A DNA stretch of 64,000 nucleotides from Melioribacteraceae bacterium. Lineage in GTDB: Bacteria > Bacteroidota > Ignavibacteria > Ignavibacteriales > Melioribacteraceae. The position numbers and the translations under genes were made by a program. This document shows positions 34,561-43,394 of this stretch, one piece after another. Numbering within the stretch: position 1 is the first letter of the stretch; every line of letters starts with the position of its first letter. Under the pieces are notes generated by a model. It saw only the letters and a program-made list of their open reading frames with translations. It was not told the DNA's origin and searched no databases. The DNA is taken from NCBI GenBank assembly GCA_016927595.1, contig JAFGMI010000005.1, positions 1 through 64,000 of the forward strand, given 5' to 3'.

Positions 34561-35801
34561 AGAAAAATTTAATTGCCGGTTTGGATTTAGGTACGACGAA
34601 GGTTTGTGCGGTAATTGCCGAACAATCGGAAAAAGGAATCGATATTCTCGGTTTCGGAGTAGCGCCTTCAGAAGGATTAAACAGAGGGCTTGTTGCCAAT
34701 ATCGCGAAGACTGCCGAGGCAATACATGAGGCGGTTGGGATTGCATCTAACAGAGCGGGTATAGAGGTTAAAGAATTGAATGTAGGAGTTGCCGGAGAAC
34801 ATATAACAAGCCTGCGACACAGGAATTATGTTACTATCAGCAATGCTGAAAAAGAAATAACAGAGGAGGATCTGAACAGGCTTAAAGCTGATGTAAGAAC
34901 AATCAGAATCCCGTCGGACAGACAGATACTTCACATTATACCTGAAGAATTTTTTGTCGATCATCAGGGCGGTATCGAAAATCCTATCGGTATGTGCGGC
35001 TCAAGGCTTGAAGCTGTTAATCATGTTGTGCTCGCATCGATTCCCGCTATTCAGAATATAAAGAAATCGGTTGAAAGAGCCGGCTTCGTTGTAAAAAACT
35101 ATATCCTCCAGCCAATTGCATCGAGCGTTTCCGTTCTGGAAGAAAATGAACAGGATCTCGGCGCAGTTCTTATAGATATTGGCGGCGGAACGACCGACGT
35201 TGCAATTTATCATGATAAGAGTATTAAGCACACTAAAGTAATCGGCGTTGCTGGCAACCAGGTAACCAACGATATTCGTGAATCGCTGGGTATTGTTTCC
35301 GTCGAAGCGGAAAAGTTGAAAAAAGAATACGGCTATGCTCTCGAAGAAGCGATTATAAAGGAAGAAGATATATTTATTAAGGGACCGGGTGCAAGAGGAA
35401 CTATAAAGATTCCGGTAACGCTGCTTACTCAGATAATCAGTGTCAGAATGAGGGAACTCTTTACAATTATCGATAACGAGCTGAGGCAAACAGGCTTGAA
35501 GAATAAAATAAAAGCTGGTGTAGTATTAGCCGGCGGAGGTTCGCTTTTGAGAGGCTGCACGGAACTTGCTGAGGAAGTATTCGGACTTCCTGCGCGTATC
35601 GGAGTGCCGATTGAACTCGGAGCCGGTTTATCAAATGAAATTGAAAGTCCGGAATTCGCAACTGTCGCGGGTTTAATTAAAGGCGTACCCGGAGCGACCT
35701 CAAGTACAACATGGACTTCTGAGGACGAAAAAAAATCCAAAGGTAAGATGAAAATATCTTCCCTGTTTAAAAAAGTACAAGAATTTTTTGATGAATTATA
35801 A
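34557..35801 (+). CDS. ftsA: Cell division protein FtsA
   Basis: The 414-residue actin-like ATPase has the phosphate-1 motif AGLDLGTTKVCAV, the DIGGGTTDVAIY phosphate-2 motif and an AGGGSLLRG adenosine motif. A C-terminal amphipathic helix (about the last 15 residues, KISSLFKKVQEFFDEL) would tether it to the membrane. It anchors FtsZ filaments. It starts in an ATGA overlap with ftsQ and lies 27 bases before ftsZ. Confidence 0.97.
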   Translation: MKKNLIAGLDLGTTKVCAVIAEQSEKGIDILGFGVAPSEGLNRGLVANIAKTAEAIHEAVGIASNRAGIEVKELNVGVAGEHITSLRHRNYVTISNAEKEITEEDLNRLKADVRTIRIPSDRQILHIIPEEFFVDHQGGIENPIGMCGSRLEAVNHVVLASIPAIQNIKKSVERAGFVVKNYILQPIASSVSVLEENEQDLGAVLIDIGGGTTDVAIYHDKSIKHTKVIGVAGNQVTNDIRESLGIVSVEAEKLKKEYGYALEEAIIKEEDIFIKGPGARGTIKIPVTLLTQIISVRMRELFTIIDNELRQTGLKNKIKAGVVLAGGGSLLRGCTELAEEVFGLPARIGVPIELGAGLSNEIESPEFATVAGLIKGVPGATSSTTWTSEDEKKSKGKMKISSLFKKVQEFFDEL

Positions 35802-35828
35802 ATACATAAACCACAACAAGGAGGTATT

Positions 35829-37088
35829 ATGCCATTTGTGACTATCGATAAAGAAGATTCCCTATCTGCAAAGCTTAGGGTTGTTGGAATCGGCGGGGGC
35901 GGCTGTAATGCTATTGAAAGCATGATTAAACGGGGGCTTGAAGGCGTTGAGTATATCGCCATTAATACCGATGCCCAGGTGCTCGATAAAAGCAGCGCAA
36001 ACCATAAATTACAGATAGGAAAAAATCTTACCAAAGGATTGGGAGCAGGTGCGGATCCTAACGTAGGACGAAAAGCAATAGAAGAGGATCGCGACAAAAT
36101 TTCAAAAATTCTTGAAGGCAGCGACATGGTTTTTGTTACTGCCGGTATGGGTGGCGGCACTGGTACCGGAGGTGCGCCGATAGTGGCTTCAATTGCACAA
36201 AGTATTGGTGCATTAGTGATCGGTATTGTTACTAAACCCTTTAAATGGGAAGGTAAAAGGAGAATGGCGAATGCCGAGGAAGGTATTAAAGATTTAAGGC
36301 AGTATGTAGACAGTCTGATTGTCATTCCAAACGAACGGATTTTGAATATTATGGATGATTCAGCTGAAGCTTTTGCCGCATTCGATAAACCTAATGAAGT
36401 GCTGCATGAGGCAACCAGGGGAATTGCCGAAATTATCACTGTTCCCGGAAAGATAAATGTCGATTTTGCCGATGTGAGATCGGTAATGAATCAGAGCGGG
36501 GAAGCATTAATGGGATGCGGTGTTGCATCGGGAGAAAACCGTGCAACTGAAGCCGCTCATAAAGCCATATCCTCTCCGCTGCTCGAAGGAATTAATATCA
36601 GAGGTGCGAAAAATATACTGTTGAATGTAACTGCTTCGAAAGATCTTACAATGAAGGAAATAACCGAAGGAAATCAAGTGATTTATGATGCTGCCGGAGA
36701 AGAGGCAAATGTAATTTTCGGACTCGTGCAGAAAGACGAGATGAATGAATATGTCTCTTACACCGTAATAGCAACCGGATTCAGTTCGGGGAGCGGTGCT
36801 CAGAGCAGAACAGCAATAAAAGATGAGGAAGAAATTATTCCGAAGAAAAAGGTTTCAATAGCTACTGGTTTCAAACCGACAAGATTCGAATTCGATGAGA
36901 ACGCAGATTTGGATATTCCTACTATCAAAAGAATGGGAGGTACCAGTCAGTCTTTTATGAAGAACGATGAATCACAGGTCAGGCTCGATTTTTTCAAAAG
37001 TGAAAGTAAGATAAAAAAAGAGGCTGAATACCAGCAGTCGGGTAATGATGACGACTCATCATCATTTTTAAGAATGATGATGGACTAG
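35829..37088 (+). CDS. ftsZ: Cell division GTPase FtsZ
   Basis: The 419-residue tubulin homologue has GGGTGTG at 108-114 and the NTDAQVL segment at 46-52. It has the best ribosome-binding site of the cluster (AAGGAGG, 35818-35824) and a 27-base gap before it, as fits its need for high expression. The C-terminus is odd: LDIPTIKRM, which resembles the FtsA-binding peptide, lies at about 361-369, some 50 residues before the end. The true end reads SSSFLRMMMD after a poly-Asp/Ser stretch. It is the last dcw gene here, followed by a large hairpin. Confidence 0.97.
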   Translation: MPFVTIDKEDSLSAKLRVVGIGGGGCNAIESMIKRGLEGVEYIAINTDAQVLDKSSANHKLQIGKNLTKGLGAGADPNVGRKAIEEDRDKISKILEGSDMVFVTAGMGGGTGTGGAPIVASIAQSIGALVIGIVTKPFKWEGKRRMANAEEGIKDLRQYVDSLIVIPNERILNIMDDSAEAFAAFDKPNEVLHEATRGIAEIITVPGKINVDFADVRSVMNQSGEALMGCGVASGENRATEAAHKAISSPLLEGINIRGAKNILLNVTASKDLTMKEITEGNQVIYDAAGEEANVIFGLVQKDEMNEYVSYTVIATGFSSGSGAQSRTAIKDEEEIIPKKKVSIATGFKPTRFEFDENADLDIPTIKRMGGTSQSFMKNDESQVRLDFFKSESKIKKEAEYQQSGNDDDSSSFLRMMMD

Positions 37089-37111
37089 ACGCTTTATACA
37101 CATCCCTTTGG

Positions 37112-37170
37112 AAGGCTGTACGGATTCAACCCTTGTTGTGGTAGATGAGAGTAACGATCTGTACAGCCTT
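37112..37170 (+). terminator. Compound hairpin after ftsZ, possible terminator
   Basis: AAGGCTGTACGGAT (37112-37125) pairs with ATCTGTACAGCCTT (37157-37170) over 14 positions with one G-U wobble. A second small stem CAAC/GTTG (37127-37130, 37135-37138) sits in the 31-base loop. The following TTTCATTTATTC is only loosely T-rich, so it may be a weak terminator, an mRNA-stabilising 3' structure or a regulatory RNA. Confidence 0.5.
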
Positions 37171-37183
37171 TCATTTATTCAAA

Positions 37184-37191
37184 TATCTTTG
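37184..37191 (+). promoter_or_regulatory. Candidate -7 promoter box (TAnnTTTG type)
   Basis: TATCTTTG fits the Bacteroidota -7 element, in the extended context TATCTTTGCACC shared with the site at 15328. No TTTG lies at the right distance upstream. A leader of about 60 bases to the ATG at 37258 would result. Confidence 0.4.
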
Positions 37192-37257
37192 CACCCATTT
37201 TTATTTTACTCAATTTTTTAATAATCTTCTCTTTCCGATTACAAAATTTTGGGAAAT

Positions 37258-37983
37258 ATGTATAAATTAAAAACGACAATTCTGGTACTCTTTGCCACAT
37301 CGGTGTTTTATGCTCAGAATGCCGGTCAGGTAGGCTGGGTATCGAAATTCGGTCTTGCAGGAGGATTCACACCAATATATTTAATTCCTGACCTGGATGT
37401 GCTTAACGAAGCAGCGCTTCAGTTTGAAGTTGAACAATTCAGTTCGTCGGGAATTGTTACATACGGCGGAGCCGGTTACGCTTATCTTATGCTGATAGAT
37501 AATGTGAGAATCGGGGGGATGGGATTCTCAGGTTCGAAATCTTCATCCAGCGGAGACAAGGAAATTATTTATGGAATCGGCGGCGGTGCTCTTTCGCTTG
37601 AGTACACATTCCCGCAGATTAAAAGAGTTGCGCTTTCCGCAGGTCTGCTTTTAGGAAGAGGATCAGTAGATGTTGAGGTATATCAGAATAACGGTGAATT
37701 TTCATGGATTGATACCTGGACAGATTTTACCGGTACTGATAAAAAACTAAGAAACAATTCGAGAAAACTTACCAATTCTTACTGGACTATTTCACCCACT
37801 TTGAATCTCGATATTCCGGTAAACAGATTCATTGCTTTCAGAATTGGTGCAGGTTATCAGTTGACATTTTACGATGAGTGGAATGTCGATAATAATAAAG
37901 AAATAAATGATGTTCCGTCGGATTTGAACGGCAACGCATTTTTTATTCAAACAGGAATATTTTTAGGATTCTTTGCTTTTTAG
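37258..37983 (+). CDS. Outer-membrane beta-barrel-like protein
   Basis: The start is placed at the ATG at 37258; an in-frame TTG at 37249 would only add three residues before the signal peptide. The 241-residue protein has a signal peptide (about 1-19, ending YAQ). Its body is a run of Gly/aromatic-rich alternating strands (for example GGAGYAYLMLIDNVRIGGMG) and it ends in GIFLGFFAF, a terminal aromatic strand as in BAM-inserted barrels. It precedes the polysaccharide locus by seven bases and may be co-transcribed with it. No specific family is recognised. Confidence 0.75.
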   Translation: MYKLKTTILVLFATSVFYAQNAGQVGWVSKFGLAGGFTPIYLIPDLDVLNEAALQFEVEQFSSSGIVTYGGAGYAYLMLIDNVRIGGMGFSGSKSSSSGDKEIIYGIGGGALSLEYTFPQIKRVALSAGLLLGRGSVDVEVYQNNGEFSWIDTWTDFTGTDKKLRNNSRKLTNSYWTISPTLNLDIPVNRFIAFRIGAGYQLTFYDEWNVDNNKEINDVPSDLNGNAFFIQTGIFLGFFAF

Positions 37984-37990
37984 GAATGAT

Positions 37991-39013
37991 ATGAAAAATC
38001 TGTTAGTAACCGGTGGTGCGGGATTTATCGGGAGTAATTTCATCAACTATATTCTGAAGAACAGAGATGACGTCTTCATTGTTAATCTCGATAACCTCAC
38101 ATATGCAGGCAACCTCGAAAATCTTAAAGCTTGTGAATTACACAAGAATTATAAATTCATAAAGGGCGATATATGCAGTCGTGAACTGGTTGATGAAATA
38201 TTCGGCAAGTACAACATTAAGCATGTAATTAATTTCGCGGCGGAATCACATGTAGATAGGAGTATTTTAGGATCTGAAATTTTTTTCACAACCAACGTTA
38301 TTGGAACAAATGTACTGCTCGAAGCAGCAAGACGTTATGAAGTTGAACGTTTCCTGCAGATATCAACAGATGAAGTCTACGGGAGCCTGGGTCCTGAAGG
38401 TTTGTTTACCGAATCGACACCGCTTTCGCCCAACAGTCCTTACTCATCAAGCAAAGCATCTGCCGATCTCATGGCATTATCTTTTCATCATACTTACGGA
38501 TTGCCGGTAGTTATAACCAGATGTTCAAACAATTATGGTCCGTACCAGTTTCCTGAAAAACTGATCCCATTGATGATAATCAATTCTTTAAACGATAAAA
38601 AACTTCCTGTCTACGGTGACGGTCTGAATGTCCGGGACTGGATATATGTTGTGGATCATAATCGTGCAGCAGAACTTGTGTGGGAAAAAGGAACTCCCGG
38701 TGAGGTATATAATGTTGGTGCTGAGCAGGAAATGAATAACATCGAGATAATTAAATTGATATTATCATATCTTGGTAAATCAGAAAAACTGATTGAGTAT
38801 ATGAAAGACCGCCCCGGACACGACAGACGTTACGCGATTGACGCATCAAGGATTAAGAATGAACTGGCATGGAAACCTGAATATAAATTTGAAGATGCAA
38901 TCAAGGAAACCATTGACTGGTATTTGAATAATAAACCGTGGTGGGAGAATATTATTAGCGGCGACTACCGGGATTATTACAGAAACATGTATGAAAAATT
39001 TTATAAACATTAA
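37991..39013 (+). CDS. rfbB: dTDP-glucose 4,6-dehydratase
   Basis: The start is set at the ATG at 37991, five bases after TAGGAA; this gives 340 residues beginning with the Rossmann motif TGGAGFIGSNF. Active-site segments are STDEVYGS and YSSSKASAD (Tyr/Lys), with NFAAESHVDRS and NNYGPYQFPEKLIP as in RmlB/RfbB. It makes dTDP-4-keto-6-deoxyglucose, precursor of rhamnose and other deoxysugars for surface glycans. The other rml genes are not in the window. Confidence 0.93.
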   Translation: MKNLLVTGGAGFIGSNFINYILKNRDDVFIVNLDNLTYAGNLENLKACELHKNYKFIKGDICSRELVDEIFGKYNIKHVINFAAESHVDRSILGSEIFFTTNVIGTNVLLEAARRYEVERFLQISTDEVYGSLGPEGLFTESTPLSPNSPYSSSKASADLMALSFHHTYGLPVVITRCSNNYGPYQFPEKLIPLMIINSLNDKKLPVYGDGLNVRDWIYVVDHNRAAELVWEKGTPGEVYNVGAEQEMNNIEIIKLILSYLGKSEKLIEYMKDRPGHDRRYAIDASRIKNELAWKPEYKFEDAIKETIDWYLNNKPWWENIISGDYRDYYRNMYEKFYKH

Positions 39014-39022
39014 TCGAAAAAA

Positions 39023-40852
39023 ATGAAAAGAAAAATTATTCTGTTAATGCTTCTCTTTTCCGCAGCGATGTTCGCTCAGAACATTACCGGAGAAGAAGAT
39101 AAGAAGGTTGAGGACCCGTTGAGGTCAGTTTCAACCAGCGATACAAAATCCGTACAGGCGTATTATGAGAACCTTTTCTCATCCAAGAAGGATAGGAAGG
39201 GTTTGGAACTGATTCCCTCTTTTGATATTCCGAAGGAAGAACTGCTCGAAAAAATTCGTGAGTCCGCTCCACTAGCTGGTCCTATTGATCCTGCAAGCTT
39301 TATTACGGGACCGGGAGATATTTTCGACATCAGTATCTGGGGCAATCTTCCGATATCCTATACCTCCATTGTTACACCAGAAGGAAGTCTGATAATACCT
39401 ACCATAGGTGTTATAGACATTAAGAATAAAACTCTAGAAGAAGTTAAGGCTACGGTTAGCGAAGCCGGGAAGAAAGTCTATGCAAAAAATGAAATATCCA
39501 CTACCTTGCTTGCCGCGAGAGTTTTCTCGGTTACGGTTGGGGGAGTGGTGGTGAATCCGGGCACCTTTTTCGCTTCGGCCGTGCAGCGGGTAGATCAGGT
39601 CATTTATATGGCGAACCTCCAAACTGATCTAACGATAAACAATATATCTTCTGTTCAGTCTGAGGAAAGACAACTCAATCAGCGTTCGGATGTGGTGAAG
39701 TATTTCAGGAATGAAGAGCTGCTGGAGAAGAATCTTGAAATGTCGCTCAGAAACATCGTCCTGATAAGGGAAAATGATACTAACACAGTGGACCTTGTAC
39801 GATATTACGCCACCGGAGATACAAAGTATAATCCTCTGCTAAGAGACGGAGACAGAATTTACGTTCCCAATAAAAGCCTCGAAGCCAACTTCATCGAGAT
39901 AAGCGGTGAAGTGAGACTGGAAGGAAAGTACGAGTACTCTGAAAACGATTACATAAGTTCGGTATTCAGTATTTGTCAGGGACCGACCTCAGCTGCTGAT
40001 CTTGAAAATGTTCAGATATACAGAACCGATTTCAGTACGGGCGAATTCAGCAAAACGGTTATTGACCTCGGGGCAGTAATGAAAGGAACAGCCGAGGATT
40101 TCCGTCTTAAACCCGGCGACAGAATAGTCATCCGAAAGAAATATCCTCTTGAGGGGGCGCTAGATGTTATAGTCCGCGGAGAGGTGAAATATCCCGGTCT
40201 GTATCCGATTGTGAAGGATAAAACGGGTATCCGGCAAATAATTGAAGAGGCCGGCGGGTTCACTCCATATGCTTCACTAAGCGAGGGGAAAGTACTCAGA
40301 ATGTCGGAGCCTCTTGACGCGGCTGAAACCAATCCCGATTTCGTAAGACTGGAAAATATGAGACTCAGCACACTGAATGAGCGCCAGAGATACTATTTCA
40401 ATTACGAATCGGCGATTAAGAGAGATTACGTAGCGGTGAATTTCACAGAGCTCTTTGAGAATGGGAATGAATCGTACAACATGACACTTAAGGACGGTGA
40501 TGTTATACTCATTCCGCCGAAGCAGAATACGATCTATGTCTATGGACAGGTTGCCTACGATGGATTCTATAATTTTGCAGAAGGCAGGGATATTGGATAC
40601 TATATTAATCTTGCAGGCGGATATTCAGATTTTGCTGATGAAGGTGAAGTAAAAATTATTAAAGCAGGAACAAAAAACTGGATTGATCCGGATGATACAG
40701 TTCTTGAGCCGGGGGACGCGATCTGGATACCGCGGGAGATGGATACTGTAGACAAGAATTTTCAGTATTACTTCGACTGGTTCGCGGATGCTGTAGGAGT
40801 TGTGGCTGGTGTCGCTACTGTTATTTACGTCTTCATTAGTTCAAATAAATAA
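39023..40852 (+). CDS. Polysaccharide export outer-membrane protein (Wza-like, SLBB)
   Basis: The 609-residue protein has a signal peptide (about 1-18, ending FAQ, no lipobox Cys). The poly-export domain has GPGDIFDISIWGN, and several SLBB repeats follow (for example VGGVVVNPGTFF, VRGEVKYPGLYPI, VYGQVAYDGFYNF). A helix lies at the extreme C-terminus (about 588-605). It likely forms the outer part of the export channel together with the Wzz-like protein next to it. It is longer than E. coli Wza (379) because of extra SLBB units, as is common in Bacteroidota. Confidence 0.9.
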   Translation: MKRKIILLMLLFSAAMFAQNITGEEDKKVEDPLRSVSTSDTKSVQAYYENLFSSKKDRKGLELIPSFDIPKEELLEKIRESAPLAGPIDPASFITGPGDIFDISIWGNLPISYTSIVTPEGSLIIPTIGVIDIKNKTLEEVKATVSEAGKKVYAKNEISTTLLAARVFSVTVGGVVVNPGTFFASAVQRVDQVIYMANLQTDLTINNISSVQSEERQLNQRSDVVKYFRNEELLEKNLEMSLRNIVLIRENDTNTVDLVRYYATGDTKYNPLLRDGDRIYVPNKSLEANFIEISGEVRLEGKYEYSENDYISSVFSICQGPTSAADLENVQIYRTDFSTGEFSKTVIDLGAVMKGTAEDFRLKPGDRIVIRKKYPLEGALDVIVRGEVKYPGLYPIVKDKTGIRQIIEEAGGFTPYASLSEGKVLRMSEPLDAAETNPDFVRLENMRLSTLNERQRYYFNYESAIKRDYVAVNFTELFENGNESYNMTLKDGDVILIPPKQNTIYVYGQVAYDGFYNFAEGRDIGYYINLAGGYSDFADEGEVKIIKAGTKNWIDPDDTVLEPGDAIWIPREMDTVDKNFQYYFDWFADAVGVVAGVATVIYVFISSNK

Positions 40853-40869
40853 TAAACAGAGAATACAAT

Positions 40870-42108
40870 ATGACCAATCAAATGCCTGATGAATCGGCTA
40901 AAGAAACAGTTGGAAGCAGTTTGGTTGAGTTCCTGACTGTACTTGTTAAATACAGAAAATTTCTAATAATATTCATCGGATCTATAACAATTATTGCAAC
41001 TGCCTATGCCTTGCTTGCGCCGAGATGGTACCTTTCAACAGCAGTTGTTCTTCCTGCCGAACAGACTGACTTACTGGGAGGTATCAGTGGTCTGTCTTCA
41101 TTGGTAAAAGGATTTTCAGCCTCCAAAGGATTGGCGGGTCTTACTGGCAGTGATGAAACCGATCGGTATATAGCAATTTTACAGAGCGCCACAGTGGTGA
41201 ATGATGTTATTAAAAAATTTGACCTGCGCAATAATTACGATATGCAGGATGATTATTACGAAAATGTAGTGAAGGAACTTGAGTCAAATATCAATTTTGA
41301 GGTTGGAGATGAAGGTCAACTGTTAATCGATGTATATGACAAACACCCGCAGAGAGCTGCAGATATGGCTAATCATTTTGTTGATCTATTGAATGAAATT
41401 AATTCCAAACTTCATGTTCTAAATGCCAAAGCGAATAGAGAATTTATTGAAAAAAGATATGAAAAAAATCTTGATGATATTATCTTATTAGAGGACTCTC
41501 TTGAGAGTTTTCAGAAAGAATACGGAGTTGTTTCAGTTCCTGAACAGCTCAAAACAACCGTAGAAGCCATGGCTGGCATTTACGGGCAGCTTGCTGAGAA
41601 AGAAATAGAAGTTGAAGTATTGAATAAAACGTACGGTAAATCACATCCGTTAACTTCTTTATCTCAAACTGAACTTGATGTGTTGAAAGATAAAATTAAT
41701 GCTATAAACAGTGGTGCAAATATTAATTCTGATGAAATTAATCTGTTAATTCCATTCAAGAAGGCTCCTGAGATGGCGAAATCGTATTTGAAAATCTACA
41801 GAGGCCTGGAAATACAGTACAAGATCCTGGAATTTGTTACCCCGCTTTATGAGCAGGCGAAAGTAGAGGAGGTCAGAAATACTCCCTCCGTTCTGGTACT
41901 CGATAGAGCCGGTCCGGCTGAAAGGAAAGCGAAACCAAGGGGGAGCTTGTACGCATTGCTTTCATTCGTCATATCCTTGTCGCTGGGTTTGTTCGCAGTA
42001 TTCACAATGGAAATGGTTTATCGGATCAGGGAAAGGGATCCTCAGAAGTACGAGTATTTGTTCGGATGGATACAACAGGGTTTCAAGTTACCTATCAGAA
42101 AAAATTGA
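40870..42108 (+). CDS. Wzz-type polysaccharide chain-length/export inner-membrane protein
   Basis: The 412-residue product has helices at about 30-50 and 358-378 flanking a large periplasmic region, the standard plan of Wzz/PCP proteins. The region has a coiled coil (about 190-245). The proximal Pro-rich motif before the second helix (LDRAGPAERKAKPRGSLYAL) is typical. There is no C-terminal tyrosine kinase, so if control is by phosphorylation it comes from elsewhere. It follows the Wza-like gene by 17 bases. Confidence 0.9.
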   Translation: MTNQMPDESAKETVGSSLVEFLTVLVKYRKFLIIFIGSITIIATAYALLAPRWYLSTAVVLPAEQTDLLGGISGLSSLVKGFSASKGLAGLTGSDETDRYIAILQSATVVNDVIKKFDLRNNYDMQDDYYENVVKELESNINFEVGDEGQLLIDVYDKHPQRAADMANHFVDLLNEINSKLHVLNAKANREFIEKRYEKNLDDIILLEDSLESFQKEYGVVSVPEQLKTTVEAMAGIYGQLAEKEIEVEVLNKTYGKSHPLTSLSQTELDVLKDKINAINSGANINSDEINLLIPFKKAPEMAKSYLKIYRGLEIQYKILEFVTPLYEQAKVEEVRNTPSVLVLDRAGPAERKAKPRGSLYALLSFVISLSLGLFAVFTMEMVYRIRERDPQKYEYLFGWIQQGFKLPIRKN

Positions 42109-42159
42109 TCCAGTTATTACGGTTGAAATGAATCTTAATATAGAAGTCCAGGATTGTAA

Positions 42160-43368
42160 ATGAAAATTCTGCAGGTCAATAATTATGCGCGTGTTGTAGG
42201 AGGAGCTGATTCTGTATTTATTAACACCATCAAGTTGTTGACAGACCGGAATCATGAAATAATACCCTTCAGCAGTAACCCGGCAGAAGAAACATTTGAG
42301 CGGTACGCTGAATATTTTATCGATTCCCCTCAGGCATATTCAAACAATAATTATTTTTCGGGGATTGTCAATAAGTTCCGAAAATTCTATTCAAAATCAG
42401 CGGCCGATTCGCTTGCAAAATTATTGATTGATTTCAACCCTCAGATAGCTCATATACATAATATTCACGGAGTTATTACCTTTTCGATCCTTCCCGTACT
42501 AAAAAGATTTGGCATACCCGTTGTCGCAACGATACACGGTTTTAAAAATCTCTGCCCGGCCTATATGTTTCTTGACGGCAAGGGGAAAATCTGTGAAAGG
42601 TGTGCGGGCAAACACTACTTTAATGTGGTACTTCGAAATTGCTCCAATGAAAGTGTGATTAAAGATTCACTCCTGATGTTCGACAGTTATTTCCGTGATC
42701 TTATATTTCCCATCGATGAGTTTGTAGATCATTATGTTTTTGTAAGCGAGTTCACGAGGCAAAAGTACTGCAGCTACAGACCGGAAGTAAAGGAAAAAAG
42801 CAGCGTTATTTACAATTTTGTTGATAATAATGATTATGTGAATGTTCGCGGCGATTATTTTCTATACGCAGGGAGACTCGATAAAGAGAAAGGACTTGCA
42901 ACACTGCTGTCTGCGTTCAGGGATCTTCCGGATCAGAAACTGATAATAGCTGGAACTGGATCGATGATGGATTTTTTGCGCAATCAGAAAACACATAACG
43001 TAGAAATAGCAGGCTACAAAAAGGGCGAAGAGTTAAAAGAACTGATTGGTTCTGCGAAATTCCTGATACTTCCCTCTGAGTGCTATGAGAGTAATCCTAT
43101 GGTAATACTGGAAGCCTTTTCGCTGGGAACACCGGTAATCGGATCAAATTTGGGGGGGATAGCAGAGATCGTGAAGGAAGGTGTAAACGGGTTCCTGTTT
43201 GAACCGAAAAATGTGCAAGTACTGAAATCGGTTGTCAGCAAATGTGATAACATTCAGAATGAAGATTATACGACAATGTGCAGAAACGCACGTGATTATC
43301 AGAGGAGCGAGTTTAGTGTCGGGCGGCATTACGAGAAATTGTTAAAAGTATATCGACAACTGGTCTGA
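42160..43368 (+). CDS. GT4-family glycosyltransferase
   Basis: The 402-residue GT-B enzyme has an N-terminal acceptor domain (MKILQVNNYARVVGGADSVF) and a C-terminal donor domain. The LYAGRLDKEKGLATLL segment and the E-x7-E motif in ECYESNPMVILEAF mark retaining GT4 enzymes. It adds a sugar to the lipid-linked repeat unit in the cytoplasm. The start is similar to that of the inverted GT4 at 46102-47319, suggesting paralogy. The sugar cannot be deduced. Confidence 0.9.
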   Translation: MKILQVNNYARVVGGADSVFINTIKLLTDRNHEIIPFSSNPAEETFERYAEYFIDSPQAYSNNNYFSGIVNKFRKFYSKSAADSLAKLLIDFNPQIAHIHNIHGVITFSILPVLKRFGIPVVATIHGFKNLCPAYMFLDGKGKICERCAGKHYFNVVLRNCSNESVIKDSLLMFDSYFRDLIFPIDEFVDHYVFVSEFTRQKYCSYRPEVKEKSSVIYNFVDNNDYVNVRGDYFLYAGRLDKEKGLATLLSAFRDLPDQKLIIAGTGSMMDFLRNQKTHNVEIAGYKKGEELKELIGSAKFLILPSECYESNPMVILEAFSLGTPVIGSNLGGIAEIVKEGVNGFLFEPKNVQVLKSVVSKCDNIQNEDYTTMCRNARDYQRSEFSVGRHYEKLLKVYRQLV

Positions 43369-43394
43369 ATAATGTATTAAACCGCGGTGCAACG

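Noticed and set aside
35429-36439. Minus-strand 336-codon ORF opposite ftsA/ftsZ
   Set aside because: Ser/Pro/Ile-rich composition of an antisense shadow, no ribosome-binding site, no domain; ftsA and ftsZ fully account for the region.
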